Assembly: GCF_040496035.1 (NCBI RefSeq)
Contig: NZ_JBEPJZ010000002.1
Coordinates: 496,001 to 560,000 of the forward strand
DNA length: 64,000 nucleotides
Direction: 5' to 3'
Origin: Agromyces sp. SYSU T00194
GTDB lineage: Bacteria; Actinomycetota; Actinomycetes; Actinomycetales; Microbacteriaceae
This document shows, piece by piece, positions 48,760-57,512 of this stretch; position 1 is the first letter of the stretch, and every line of letters starts with the position of its first letter. A model generated the notes under the pieces. It was not told the origin of the DNA. It made no database searches and worked only from the letters and a program-made list of their open reading frames with translations. The translations under genes and the position numbers were made by a program.

Positions 48760-48778
48760 CACCCCGGAGACCGGGGTG
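48760..48778. promoter_or_regulatory. GC-rich hairpin in the rpsB / M23 peptidase gap
   Basis: CACCCCGG (48760-48767), loop AGA, CCGGGGTG (48771-48778). It lies 128 bases upstream of rpsB and might be part of an autoregulatory leader or a boundary element. Further out, TGTGATAT on the minus strand (about 48792-48799) resembles an extended -10, which would put the hairpin near the 5' end of the rpsB mRNA. Confidence 0.4.
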
Positions 48779-48890
48779 CTCCCGCCACGATATCACAGCG
48801 CGGCTCCTCCCCAGCTGTCGACGGCGGTCCGATCAGGGCAGGCGAGCGGATGCCCCGAGCCGACGCACCTGCGGGCGCGAAGGTGTCCGC

Positions 48891-49493
48891 ATGACCGCTT
48901 CCCACGCCCGTACGCGGCCTCGTCCGCACGCCCGAGCCCGCGCCGCCGCTGCCGCCGCGCTGCTGATCGCCCTCACGCTGACCGCCGGCACCGCGAGCGC
49001 CGCCGCGCCGCCCGCTGCGATCGTGCCGCCGGCCACCGGAGGTGCCGCGGGCACCTCGGGTGCGGGGCGCACGAGCGCGGCGCCCGGTGCGGGGTGGCAG
49101 TGGCCCGTCGACCCCCCGATCGCCGTCGTCTCCGGCTACCGGGCCGGCGACACGGTGTACTCCGCCGGCCACCGGGGCATCGACCTGGCGGCCTCCGCGG
49201 GCGCCCGCGTGCTCGCGCCGGCCGACGGCACGGTCGCGTTCACCGGCTGGGTCGGCGACCGACGCCTCGTGACCGTCGACCACGGCGGCGGGGTCGTCTC
49301 CACGCTCGAACCCGTCACGGCGTCGGTCGCCGCCGGTGCCGTCGTCACGGCGGGAGATGTGCTCGGCGCGCGGGCCGCGGGCGGGCACTGCGCCGACTGC
49401 CTGCACCTCGGCGCACGCGTCGACGGCGCCTACGTCTCACCGCTTCTGTTCCTCGGCGGCGTGCCGCGCGCCGTGCTGCTCCCGCTCGATTGA
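48891..49493 (+). CDS. Secreted M23-family (LytM-like) peptidase
   Basis: 200 aa. A signal peptide is clear (ARAAAAAALLIALTLTAGTA then SAAAPP). The M23 domain follows: QWPVDPPIAVVSGYRAGD, HRGIDLAASAGARVLAPADG, and CLHLGARVDGAYVSPLLFL at the end. HRGID supplies the first His and Asp; the HLGAR region replaces the usual HxH (only one His is obvious), so catalysis should be tested and not assumed. Such proteins cut or bind peptidoglycan peptides outside the cell. GAAGG is 7 bases before the ATG. Convergent with xerC. Confidence 0.85.
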   Translation: MTASHARTRPRPHARARAAAAAALLIALTLTAGTASAAAPPAAIVPPATGGAAGTSGAGRTSAAPGAGWQWPVDPPIAVVSGYRAGDTVYSAGHRGIDLAASAGARVLAPADGTVAFTGWVGDRRLVTVDHGGGVVSTLEPVTASVAAGAVVTAGDVLGARAAGGHCADCLHLGARVDGAYVSPLLFLGGVPRAVLLPLD

Positions 49494-49496
49494 GCG

Positions 49497-50462
49497 TCAG
49501 GCGCGCGGGTGGGCGAGGCGGTAGCTCTCCTTGAGTCGTTCGGCCGAGACGTGCGTGTAGATCTGCGTGGTGCCGAGGCTCGCGTGGCCGAGCATCTCCT
49601 GCACGGTGCGCAGGTCCGCGCCGCCGTCGAGCAGGTGCGTCGCGGCCGCGTGCCGCAGGGTGTGCGGGCCCGCAGGACCGCCGCCGGGGAACGCGTCGAG
49701 CACGTCCGCCACCAGGCGGTGGACGATCCGCGGCGAGATCCGCGCGCCCTTCGCGCCCAGGAACGCCGCGGCCACCGCGTCGGACCCGCCGCCGCCGGCG
49801 GCCAGCACCGAGGGGCGCGCCGTGCGCAGCCACCGGTCGAGCGCATCGGCAGCGGGCGCGCCGTACGGCACGACCCGCTCCTTGCCGCCCTTGCCCAGCA
49901 CGCGGACGGTTCGCCGCCAGCGGTCGATGTCATCGACGTCGAGCCCGGTCAGCTCGGAGACGCGGATGCCCGACGCGTACAGCAGCTCGAGGATCGCCAC
50001 GTCCCTGACGGCGACCGGGTCGCCCTCGGCGGCCCGTGCGGCGGCCTCGGCGAGCAGCTGTGCCGCCTGCGTCGCCGACACGACGCGCGGCAACGTTCGG
50101 CGCGTCTTCGGCGCACGCAGGCGCGCGCCCGGATCGTCGTCGCGGGCACCGCGGCGCAGGAGCCAGGCCGTGTACCCGCGGGCGGCGGCGGCACGGCGCG
50201 CGATCGTCGTGCGGGCGAGGCCGCGCTCGGTGGCGTCGTACAGCCAGTCGCGCAGCAGGTCGAGGTCGATGGCAGGGGCATCCGTCGTTCCCCGACCGGC
50301 GGCGAAGGCGGTCAGATCGGCCAGGTCCGAGGCGTAGGAGTCCACCGTGCGCGGACTGAGCCCGCGTACGTCACGGAGTTCGTCGAGGTAGCGCTCGACC
50401 GCCGCAGCCTGTCGCACGCCCCCAGCATCGCGCTGCGTGCCGGCACCGGGCGGGCGACTCAC
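49497..50462 (-). CDS. xerC: Tyrosine recombinase XerC
   Basis: 321 aa. SAM-like N-terminal domain ([20 protein letters not shown]) followed by the catalytic domain with Arg in [14 protein letters not shown], Lys in [12 protein letters not shown], HxLR in [13 protein letters not shown], His in [15 protein letters not shown] and the nucleophile Tyr in the same block. With XerD it resolves chromosome dimers at dif. The start GTG 50462 overlaps the upstream phosphodiesterase stop as GTGA. No dif site is apparent here. Confidence 0.93.
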   Translation of the reverse strand: MSRPPGAGTQRDAGGVRQAAAVERYLDELRDVRGLSPRTVDSYASDLADLTAFAAGRGTTDAPAIDLDLLRDWLYDATERGLARTTIARRAAAARGYTAWLLRRGARDDDPGARLRAPKTRRTLPRVVSATQAAQLLAEAAARAAEGDPVAVRDVAILELLYASGIRVSELTGLDVDDIDRWRRTVRVLGKGGKERVVPYGAPAADALDRWLRTARPSVLAAGGGGSDAVAAAFLGAKGARISPRIVHRLVADVLDAFPGGGPAGPHTLRHAAATHLLDGGADLRTVQEMLGHASLGTTQIYTHVSAERLKESYRLAHPRA

Positions 50463-51382
50463 CGCTTGCGCGAGAACAGGTCGATGCGCTCCGACGGATC
50501 GAGATCCTCCAGGCGTGCGAGGAACTCGGCGCCGAAGCCCGAGACCGGCGCCGGCGAGCCGATCGGCACCGTCGACGCGACCATGCCGCCCGGGCGCACC
50601 TCGACGAGCGAGTACGCCTGGCCGCTGTCGACGCCGACGAGCTCGCGCTCCGGTGCCGCCAGGTCCATGGTGTAGCTCGTCGCCGCGGCGACCGCGACCG
50701 GAACGCCCGCGAAGACCCCCGAGGAGCCGTAGTGCATGTGGCCGGCGAGGATGCCGCGCACCGTCGACCCGGCACCCCGCACGACCTCGGCGAGCTCGTC
50801 GCGGCGCTGGAGCTCGAGCACCTCCATGACCGGCAGCGGCGTCGCGAGCGGCGGATGGTGCATCGCGATGAGCACGCCGTGCTCCGGGGCATCCGACAGC
50901 ACCTCGGCAAGCCAGTCGAGCTGGGCTGCATCGAGGCGGCCGTGATGGTAGCCGCCGTCGGTGGAGTCGAGTGCGACGATGCGCAGGCCCGCCACGTCGA
51001 CGGCGTAGTCGACGGGGTCCTCACCGCTCCCCCGCGCGCGCCCCGCAGGAAGGAGTCCCGCGCGGAACGGCGTGCGTTCGTCGTGGTTGCCCATGACCCA
51101 GACGACCTCGGCGCCGAGGCGTTCGGCGACGGGCTCGATCATGCCGCGGATGCGGGCGTACGCGTCAGTCTCGCCGAGGTCGGCGATGTCGCCGGTCAGC
51201 ACGAAGGCGTCGATCGGTCGACCGGATGCCTCGACCTGCTCGAGCGCCCGGGCGAACGTGCGGTCGGTGTCGATCGCCCCGTGCAGCGGCGCTCCCCCGG
51301 CGAGGAAGTGCGAGTCGCTCAGGTGCGCGATGACGTGCGTGGGCGGATCGTCCTGCCCGAGCGGCATCCTCGACACGTGCAT
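50459..51382 (-). CDS. Calcineurin-like phosphodiesterase, CpdA type
   Basis: 307 aa metallophosphoesterase resembling 3',5'-cyclic-nucleotide phosphodiesterase. Metal-binding motifs in order: [41 protein letters not shown] and [11 protein letters not shown]. The substrate could be cAMP or another phosphodiester. A GGAAGGA sits directly before the ATG at 51382; a later ATG at residue 6 is possible. It is translated together with xerC by a GTGA overlap. Confidence 0.88.
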   Translation of the reverse strand: MHVSRMPLGQDDPPTHVIAHLSDSHFLAGGAPLHGAIDTDRTFARALEQVEASGRPIDAFVLTGDIADLGETDAYARIRGMIEPVAERLGAEVVWVMGNHDERTPFRAGLLPAGRARGSGEDPVDYAVDVAGLRIVALDSTDGGYHHGRLDAAQLDWLAEVLSDAPEHGVLIAMHHPPLATPLPVMEVLELQRRDELAEVVRGAGSTVRGILAGHMHYGSSGVFAGVPVAVAAATSYTMDLAAPERELVGVDSGQAYSLVEVRPGGMVASTVPIGSPAPVSGFGAEFLARLEDLDPSERIDLFSRKR

Positions 51383-51481
51383 TCCTTCCCGGCACCCGCG
51401 GGTCGGCGACGTGCCCGCACCCAGCCTACGGACGCTCCTCGCGGATCGTCCTCGGCACGCGCCCGGGCGAGCGGGCAGCGA

Positions 51482-52099
51482 TCAACTCTGGTAGAAGGGC
51501 GGCACGCAGGTGGGGTCCCCCTCGGGGAACGGGATCAGGCTGCTGCACAGGGCGAAGCCCGACACGTAGAGGTCGAAAAGCGAGACCGGCGGATGGTGGT
51601 CGACGCAGTCGTGCCCCCACGGCACGGTGAGGTCGAAGTACACGTCGGCGGTCCCGTTCACGGACTCGGCGTACACGATCACGTTCTCCGTCTGCCCCGG
51701 CTCGATGACCGTGCAGTAGTCCGGAAGCGTTCCGAGTACATCGAACGGCGCACGCGTGCTCGCCTCGCCGAAGCCGTCGCGCACGTTCGTGATCTGGATG
51801 CTCGGTCGGAACACGATGTCCTGGCCCGTCGTATTCACGATCTGGATCGGGAAGGCGAAACCGAGGCTCGTGTCTGCGTCGAAGATGCCATTGATGACCT
51901 GAGCCGGGCACCCCGGGATGTACTCCGGGAGGGGCACCTTGCAGGGGGTACCGACCCGCACCATCGGCATCGTGCCGGAGGCCGCCTGCGCGGGCGCGGA
52001 TGCGGCGACGGCGACGGCCGGCACCGACCACGCCATCGCGCTCGCGACCGTACGACGGGTGGGTCCGGGCGTCGGAGCGTTCATCGGTTCATCGGTCAC
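51482..52099 (-). CDS. Tat-secreted six-cysteine protein, copy 1
   Basis: 205 aa; no known family. The N terminus is a twin-arginine signal (TRRTVASAMAWSVPAVAVAA, cleavage near ASAPAQAAS). The mature part has six Cys (PCKV, PGCPA, DYCTV, GHDCVD, LCSS, PTCVPP), compatible with three disulfides, and the segments QIVNTTGQDIVF, NVRDGFGE and LTVPWGHDC. A beta-rich extracellular fold is likely. The GTG at 52099 has AGGAG about 8 bases upstream. Tandem paralogue of the next gene, separated by 174 bases. Confidence 0.82.
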   Translation of the reverse strand: MTDEPMNAPTPGPTRRTVASAMAWSVPAVAVAASAPAQAASGTMPMVRVGTPCKVPLPEYIPGCPAQVINGIFDADTSLGFAFPIQIVNTTGQDIVFRPSIQITNVRDGFGEASTRAPFDVLGTLPDYCTVIEPGQTENVIVYAESVNGTADVYFDLTVPWGHDCVDHHPPVSLFDLYVSGFALCSSLIPFPEGDPTCVPPFYQS

Positions 52100-52273
52100 G
52101 GTGCGTATCTCCTGGGGGTGGGAGGTCGTGCTCGGGACCACCGACGCGGCTGACGAGCCGATGCACCTCGCGAACGCGAAGTTGCCTCGGATACTAGCGG
52201 GGTCTCGCTGCCGGCGTCCGTCGTTCTCCCCGGGGTGGCGGGTCTGCGCGGCGGCGCGAACGTCGAGCGCGCG

Positions 52274-52888
52274 TCAGTTCTGGTTGAACGGCGGCGTGCA
52301 GGTGGGCGAGCCCTGCGGGAACGGGGTGTTCGACGAGCACGGCGGGAACGCCGGCGCGTACAGGTCGGGGATGAAGATCGGCGGGTGGTCGGCGTCCGCG
52401 CAGTCGTGCCCCCACGGCACGGTGAGGTCCGCGTAGACGTCGTCGTTCGCGCTGTTGTCCGAGTTAGCGAACACGAGGATGTTGACCGACTCGCCGGATG
52501 CGATCGGCTCGCAGTAGTCGGGGTAGATCCCCTGCACGACGAACGGGATAGTGGGGTTGCCGTCGCCGTCCCGGACGTTCGTCACGGTGACGCTCGGCTT
52601 CAGGACGATGGCCTTGGCCGTGTTGTTCGTGACCTGGATGGGAAGCGCGAACGCCTTCGAGAAGTCACCCGCGAAGATCCCCTGGGAGATCTCCGCCGGG
52701 CACCGCGACTGGCTGGCACCCGGCAGCTTGCAGGCCACCCCGACGAGCACGATGGGTGCCGGTCCTGACGCGGCGAAGGCGGGCATGGACGCCGCGACTG
52801 CGACGACAGGCACGCTCCAAGCCATCGCCGTAGTGACGGTGCGGCGGGTGACCCCGCGGGTTTCCGGGCTCGCTGAACGGTCGGTCAT
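52274..52888 (-). CDS. Tat-secreted six-cysteine protein, copy 2
   Basis: 204 aa paralogue of the preceding gene with the same architecture: twin-arginine signal (TRRTVTTAMAWSVPVVAVAA), mature protein with six Cys in the same positions, QVTNNTAKAIVLKPSVTV, NVRDGDGN and the identical LTVPWGHDC block. ATG 52888 follows GGAGG by 8 bases. Overall identity to copy 1 looks moderate, so the duplication is old or diversifying. It is the upstream member of the tandem pair; the TCTACA-TC-TGTAGA palindrome lies about 125 bases further upstream. Confidence 0.82.
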   Translation of the reverse strand: MTDRSASPETRGVTRRTVTTAMAWSVPVVAVAASMPAFAASGPAPIVLVGVACKLPGASQSRCPAEISQGIFAGDFSKAFALPIQVTNNTAKAIVLKPSVTVTNVRDGDGNPTIPFVVQGIYPDYCEPIASGESVNILVFANSDNSANDDVYADLTVPWGHDCADADHPPIFIPDLYAPAFPPCSSNTPFPQGSPTCTPPFNQN

Positions 52889-53011
52889 GGTGATCGCCTC
52901 CGGGTACGGCGTCGATTCGGATGTCACGCCGAGTCGACCGACCACAGCCGGCCCGGCCCCCTCGTCCAATGTCGAGGGTTCCTCAGCTTAGCGCTCGATC
53001 GACAATGACGT

Positions 53012-53025
53012 CTACATCTGTAGAT
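53012..53025. promoter_or_regulatory. TACAnnTGTA-type palindrome upstream of the Tat-protein pair
   Basis: TCTACA-TC-TGTAGA; its core TACATCTGTA matches the TACAnnTGTA operator core of BlaI/CopY-type winged-helix repressors. No such repressor is encoded in the window. It lies in the 179-base gap between the second Tat gene and the dprA 3' end. Confidence 0.4.
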
Positions 53026-53067
53026 CTGAGCTGCGCCGCCCGGCCCCCTGCACCGGCGCAGGCGCCG

Positions 53068-54294
53068 TCACGTACGGCTCCGGGCGGACGACGAAGGCGC
53101 ACGGCGGAAGCGCCCGCGTTCGGACACCGCGAGACCGAGCACCTCGAGCCCGGCGAGCGCCGCCCTGGCCTGCGGAACGTCGAATCCGGCCCGACGCGCG
53201 ATCTCCTCGATCGTGCGCGCCGTCCGAGGCGCCACGGCGTCGAGCGCCCGGAGCTCATCGGGCGAGAGCTCACAGAGCGTGGGATGGGCGACCCGGTCGG
53301 CCCGAACATCGCCCGCGAGCTCGGCCATCTCCGCGGCATCCGTCACGCAGACCGCGTCGTACTCGCGCAGCAGGCGGTGGCAGCCGGCCGAGGCCGGGCT
53401 CGTCACGGGACCCGGCACCGCGCCGAGGGGGCGCCCGAGGGCCGCGGCGTGCCCCGCGGTGTTGAGCGAACCCGAGCGGCGGCCGGCCTCGAGCACGACG
53501 GTGGCGCCGGCGGACGCGGCGATCAGGCGGTTGCGTTCAAGGAAGCGCCACTTCGTGGGCGCGGCACCGCACGGCACCTCGGAGATCACCGCGCCACGGG
53601 CGGCGATGTCGGCGAGCAGGGAGTCGTGCGCTGCCGGGTACGGGCGATCGACGCCGCCCGCGAGGAACGCGACGGTCGTGCCGTCCGAGGCGAGCGCCGC
53701 GCGGTGCGCCCGCGCGTCGATGCCGTACGCGGCCCCGGAGACGATCGCGAACCCGCGGTCGACGAGGCCCGCGGCGGCCTGTGTGGTCACGTGCTCGCCG
53801 TAGCCGGTGGCGGCGCGCGCGCCGACGAGCGCGACGGACCGCTGCAGCGCGGCAAGCGCGTGCGGTGCGCCGCGCACCCAGAGCCCGGGCGGCGCGTGGA
53901 CACCGAGGTCGTCGAGGCCCGCGGGCCACTCCGCGTCGCCCGGCAGTACCAGCCGCGCCCCACTCCGAGCGGCCTGCTCGACCGATCTGGCTGCTGCCGG
54001 AAGGTCGAGCCGCGGACGCCAGCGCGCGAGCGCCCGAGCGATCAGGGACGTCTCGACCTCGGCGCCGGTGCCGGACGCCGCCGCACCGAGCGCGTCGGCG
54101 GACTCCCCGGTCAGGAGCGTCTCGACCAGGCGACGGGCTCCGAGCGCGTGCACGAGCGCACCGGCAACGCCGTCGCCGGGCTCGGCGATCACCATGAGCG
54201 TCGCGATCGCGAGCACGACCGCCGCATCGTGGTCGGCCTCGCGGACGGAGGGCATGCGGCCGGCCGCCACCACGAGGTCTCCCGCGCGACTCAT
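53068..54294 (-). CDS. dprA: DNA-processing protein DprA (Smf)
   Basis: 408 aa. The Rossmann-like DprA domain is at about residues 110-320: VALVGARAATGYGEHVTTQA, IVSGAAYGIDARAHRAALAS, TVAFLAGGVDRPYP, RNRLIAASAGATVVLEAGRR and SGSLNTAGHAAALGRPLGAV. A C-terminal winged-helix region follows (LSPDELRALDAVAPRTARTI). DprA loads RecA on incoming single-stranded DNA. The ATG overlaps the comM stop as ATGA. A natural-competence role is inferred; the uptake machinery is not in the window. Confidence 0.95.
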   Translation of the reverse strand: MSRAGDLVVAAGRMPSVREADHDAAVVLAIATLMVIAEPGDGVAGALVHALGARRLVETLLTGESADALGAAASGTGAEVETSLIARALARWRPRLDLPAAARSVEQAARSGARLVLPGDAEWPAGLDDLGVHAPPGLWVRGAPHALAALQRSVALVGARAATGYGEHVTTQAAAGLVDRGFAIVSGAAYGIDARAHRAALASDGTTVAFLAGGVDRPYPAAHDSLLADIAARGAVISEVPCGAAPTKWRFLERNRLIAASAGATVVLEAGRRSGSLNTAGHAAALGRPLGAVPGPVTSPASAGCHRLLREYDAVCVTDAAEMAELAGDVRADRVAHPTLCELSPDELRALDAVAPRTARTIEEIARRAGFDVPQARAALAGLEVLGLAVSERGRFRRAPSSSARSRT

Positions 54295-55829
54295 GCCGCC
54301 GCCGCCTCGCGCATGGCGAGCGCGTGGCCCACGTGTTCGCGGGAGGGACTCGTCGCACCGTCGAGGTCGCACAGCGTCCAGGCGAGCCGGATGACCCGGT
54401 CGTAGCCGCGCATCGTGATGCCGCCGCGCTCGAGCGACTGGTCGAGCCGCCGAGTCGCGGCCGGTGCGAGCCGCATGCCGCCGGCGGTGCGCAACCACGG
54501 CCCGGGCACGCGGGCGTTCGTTCGCCACGGCGTCTCGGCGAGCCGCTCCGCGGCCGCCCCGCGGGCGTCGGCGACCCGGCGTCGGGCCTCGGCGGTCGTC
54601 GGCCCCGCACCCTGCTCGCGCAGGTCCGCCGCCGAGACCCGTCGCACGACGAGTCGGATGTCGACCCGGTCGAGCAACGGCCCCGAGAGGCGACCGAGGT
54701 AGCGGCGCCGCGTCAGCGGCGGGCAGGTGCACGAGTCGTCCGGCGCGCCGTACTGCCCGCACGGGCACGGATTCGACGCAAGCACGAGCTGGAACGACGC
54801 CGGGAAGCGCGCGACCGCGCTGGCCCGATGGAGCTCGATGACGCCGGACTCGAGCGGCTGGCGCAGCACGTCGAGCACTCGGGCGGGGAACTCGGGCGCC
54901 TCGTCGAGGAAGAGCACGCCGTGGGCCGCGCGGGTGACCGCACCGGGTCGGATGACCCGTGAACCGCCGCCCGCCATCGCGGCCGAGCTCGCCGTGTGGT
55001 GCGGGCTCTCGAGCGGCGGACGCGACGGCAGCGCCGTGCCGAGGCTCCGGCCCCCCAGCGAGCGGATCGACGCGACCTCGAGGGCCTGCTCGGGAGCGAG
55101 GTCGGGCAGCAGTGCGGGCAGGCGAGCCGCGAGCATGGTCTTCCCCGCTCCCGGCGGGCCGATCATCGACAGGTGGTGACCGCCGGCGGCGGCAGCCACC
55201 AGCGCCTCCACCGCGTCGGCGTTTCCGGCGACGTCGGCGAGGTCGCCCGCGTCGTGGACCGACTCGGGCATCTCCTCGCGCATGATGGGCTCCGCCGCGC
55301 TCGTGCCGCCGTCGACGGATCCTCCGTGCCACTCGACCGCCTCCCGCAGCCCGGCCACGGCGACGACGCGAACGCCCGACACGAGCTCGGCCTCCGCGCG
55401 GTTGCCGACCGGCACCATGACGGTGTCGCACCCCGCGTTGCGCGCGGCGAGCACCGCGGGCAACACGCCCTCCACCGGGCGCAGTCGGCCGTCGAGCGCG
55501 AGCTCGCCCAGGTGCACCACGCGCTCGATCGACGAGCGGTCCACGCCGTCGGCCGTCCCGATGCACGCGAGCGCGATCGCCAGGTCGAAGGCCGACCCGT
55601 GCTTCGGCAACGCGGCGGGCGACAGGTTCACGGTGAGGCGGCGTGCCGGCAGGGGGCATCCAGCATTGATCGCCGCTGATCGCACCCGCTCGCGCGCTTC
55701 CGACAGCGCGGTGTCGGCGAGGCCGATGATCACGAGCGCCGGCAGCTGCGCGGAGAGGTCGGCCTCGACGTCCACGGGTGACCCCGACAGGCCGAGCAGC
55801 GCCATCGCCCGCGTGCGCGCAACGGCCAT
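54291..55829 (-). CDS. comM: YifB/ComM family Mg-chelatase-like AAA+ ATPase
   Basis: 512 aa. N-terminal YifB domain (MALLGLSGSPVDVEADLSAQ, LVIIGLADTALSEARERVRS), AAA+ core with Walker A MIGPPGAGKTMLAARLPAL and Walker B HGVLFLDEAPEFPARVLDVL, then a Cys-rich loop (NPCPCGQYG...CTCPP). In competent bacteria ComM is a branch-migration helicase that aids integration of transformed DNA. It overlaps yraN by one base (TGATG) and dprA by four, so yraN-comM-dprA is a tightly coupled unit. Confidence 0.95.
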   Translation of the reverse strand: MAVARTRAMALLGLSGSPVDVEADLSAQLPALVIIGLADTALSEARERVRSAAINAGCPLPARRLTVNLSPAALPKHGSAFDLAIALACIGTADGVDRSSIERVVHLGELALDGRLRPVEGVLPAVLAARNAGCDTVMVPVGNRAEAELVSGVRVVAVAGLREAVEWHGGSVDGGTSAAEPIMREEMPESVHDAGDLADVAGNADAVEALVAAAAGGHHLSMIGPPGAGKTMLAARLPALLPDLAPEQALEVASIRSLGGRSLGTALPSRPPLESPHHTASSAAMAGGGSRVIRPGAVTRAAHGVLFLDEAPEFPARVLDVLRQPLESGVIELHRASAVARFPASFQLVLASNPCPCGQYGAPDDSCTCPPLTRRRYLGRLSGPLLDRVDIRLVVRRVSAADLREQGAGPTTAEARRRVADARGAAAERLAETPWRTNARVPGPWLRTAGGMRLAPAATRRLDQSLERGGITMRGYDRVIRLAWTLCDLDGATSPSREHVGHALAMREAAAA

Positions 55830-56188
55830 CAGCCGACGCCCCGCACGTGCTCGATCGACACCGGACACCCGGGCGGCAGCAGCACCGAGACGGCGTCGAT
55901 GCGGATCGACGCCGACACCACGTGCGCCGACCGGCACCACGCCCCGGCGAGCATCCTGATGCGCGCCAGCTTCTCGGCCGTCACCGCCTCGAGCGGATGA
56001 CCGAACCCCGTACCCGACCGGGCCTTGACCTCGACGAACACGGTCTCGTCGCCGTCGCGGGCGACCAGGTCGATCTCGCCGCGCCGGCCGTGCCGCCAGT
56101 TGCGGTCGACCACCTCGTAGCCGAGCTCCTCCAGGTACGCCGCTGCGATCGTCTCGCCGCGCGCGCCCACCTCGTCCTTGCGTGCCAT
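55829..56188 (-). CDS. yraN: UPF0102 (YraN) nuclease-fold protein
   Basis: 119 aa. The restriction-endonuclease-like fold of UPF0102 is visible: GARGETIAAAYLEELGYEVV, the Asp and Glu of EIDLVARDG and VFVEVKARSGTGFGHPLEAV. The function of the family is not established. GGAGG lies 6 bases before the ATG. First gene of the yraN-comM-dprA unit, a common arrangement downstream of rnhB in many bacteria. Confidence 0.9.
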   Translation of the reverse strand: MARKDEVGARGETIAAAYLEELGYEVVDRNWRHGRRGEIDLVARDGDETVFVEVKARSGTGFGHPLEAVTAEKLARIRMLAGAWCRSAHVVSASIRIDAVSVLLPPGCPVSIEHVRGVG

Positions 56189-56327
56189 GCGCCACCTCCG
56201 AGGAGAGGCTGGCAGCGGACTCCAGCGCCGATCGGGGCAGCGGGGCGCTGGGCGCGATCCGCGCGTCGGGGGTGCCTGTGCAGGAGGCAGCGGCGACCCG
56301 CTCCGCCCCGGTGCGCAGGCCGAGGTA

Positions 56328-56333
56328 TAGGGT
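56328..56333 (+). promoter_or_regulatory. -10 hexamer TAGGGT upstream of the aminotransferase
   Basis: TAGGGT is followed by 6 bases (GAGCGC) and then ATC at 56340, the same spacing as at the leaderless genes of this window. Its first three bases form an in-frame TAG, so the reading frame cannot extend further upstream. Confidence 0.6.
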
Positions 56334-56339
56334 GAGCGC

Positions 56340-57497
56340 ATCGCCCACACGCAGAGGGATCGCGTCGAGGACATCGGGGAGGCCCGGGGTCTCTTTCCGG
56401 CGACGAGCGAGGGCACCTACCTCAACACGGCGGCCGTCGGGCACGCGAGCGTGCGGCTCGCGGCCGCGTACCGGGAGTACCTCGACGACTGGGTCTCATC
56501 CGGGCTCGACTTCGTCACGGGCGAGGCGGCGGCCGACGCATCCCGTTCCATCGTGGCCCGGCTGATCGGCGCGGACCCGTCGGACGTCGCGTTGATCGCC
56601 TCCGTGTCCGCCTCGGCGGGGATGGTCGCCGCGCAGCTCGGTGCCGAGTCGTCGACCGGGCGGAACGTGGTGATCGGCGAGCGGGAGTACAGTTCGAACC
56701 ACTTCCCGTGGCGGATGCTCGCCCACCGCGGCTACGAGGTGCGGCAGGTGCCGTTCCGGAACGGCGGGCTCGAACCCGACGACATCGCCGCGCACGTCGA
56801 CGGTGGGACGAGGCTGGTGGCGGTCAGCGGCGTGCAGACCGCGACCGGCCACCGGACCGACATCGCCGCAGCCGGCGAGATCGCTCGCGCGGTCGACGCC
56901 CTGCTGTTCGTCGATGGAGCACAGCTGATCGGCGCGGCGTCCGTCGCGGCGGACCTGCCCTGGATCGACGTGCTCGCGGCACCCGACCACAAGTTCCTGC
57001 TCAACGCGGGCCGCGGCATCGGCTACTGCTACCTGTCCCGGCGTGCGCAGGATCGGCTCACGCCGGTGAACGCCGGATGGAAGGCGGGCGCCGAGCCGCT
57101 CGCGAGCTTCTTCGGACCGCACATGGAGCTCTCGACGTCGGCGTCGCGCTTCGACAACTCGATCAGCTGGCTCGCCGCGGTCGGCGACGAGGCAGCGCTG
57201 TCGGTCTTCGACACGTTCGGCGCGGAGCACATCTACCGACGCAACGCCGACCTGTCCGACCGGCTGCGATCGGCACTCGCAGACGCCGGCTGGCCGCCCG
57301 TCGACCTGCCCGAGCGGAATCGGAGCACGATCGTCTCGGTGCCCCTCGGGGAGCGCGATGCGGGCGATGTGCTCGCCCGGCTCCGTGAACAGCGGATCGT
57401 GGCGGCGGCGCGTGACGGCAACCTGCGCCTCTCGGTCCACTTCTACAACCACGAGGACGACATCGACCGCGTCGCAGCGGCACTCGCGGAACGCTGA
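56340..57497 (+). CDS. Class V aminotransferase (PLP-dependent), probable ATC start
   Basis: 385 aa from the proposed start. Fold type I PLP enzyme related to cysteine desulfurase/isopenicillin epimerase-like proteins. The conserved N-terminal TYLNTAAVGHASVRLAAAYR, the PLP-contact SGVQTATGHRTDIAAAGEIA, the LLFVDGAQLIGA Asp-Gln region and the Schiff-base Lys in LAAPDHKFLLNAGRGIGY are visible. No conserved active Cys loop of desulfurases was seen, so another substrate is likely. The first ATG/GTG/TTG is at 56451, which would cut away the conserved TYLNTAAVG segment; an in-frame TAG is at 56328. The frame therefore begins at ATC 56340, an unusual start, unless the sequence has a base error there. 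Not coupled to neighbours. Confidence 0.75.
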   Translation: MAHTQRDRVEDIGEARGLFPATSEGTYLNTAAVGHASVRLAAAYREYLDDWVSSGLDFVTGEAAADASRSIVARLIGADPSDVALIASVSASAGMVAAQLGAESSTGRNVVIGEREYSSNHFPWRMLAHRGYEVRQVPFRNGGLEPDDIAAHVDGGTRLVAVSGVQTATGHRTDIAAAGEIARAVDALLFVDGAQLIGAASVAADLPWIDVLAAPDHKFLLNAGRGIGYCYLSRRAQDRLTPVNAGWKAGAEPLASFFGPHMELSTSASRFDNSISWLAAVGDEAALSVFDTFGAEHIYRRNADLSDRLRSALADAGWPPVDLPERNRSTIVSVPLGERDAGDVLARLREQRIVAAARDGNLRLSVHFYNHEDDIDRVAAALAER

Positions 57498-57512
57498 GGT
57501 CGCAGGCGCCCG

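Noticed and set aside
56182..56565. Alternative plus-strand frame with GTG at 56332 as the aminotransferase N terminus
   Set aside because: The translation is Arg/Ser/Pro-rich and does not contain the conserved TYLNTAAVG block, which is in the ATC frame.
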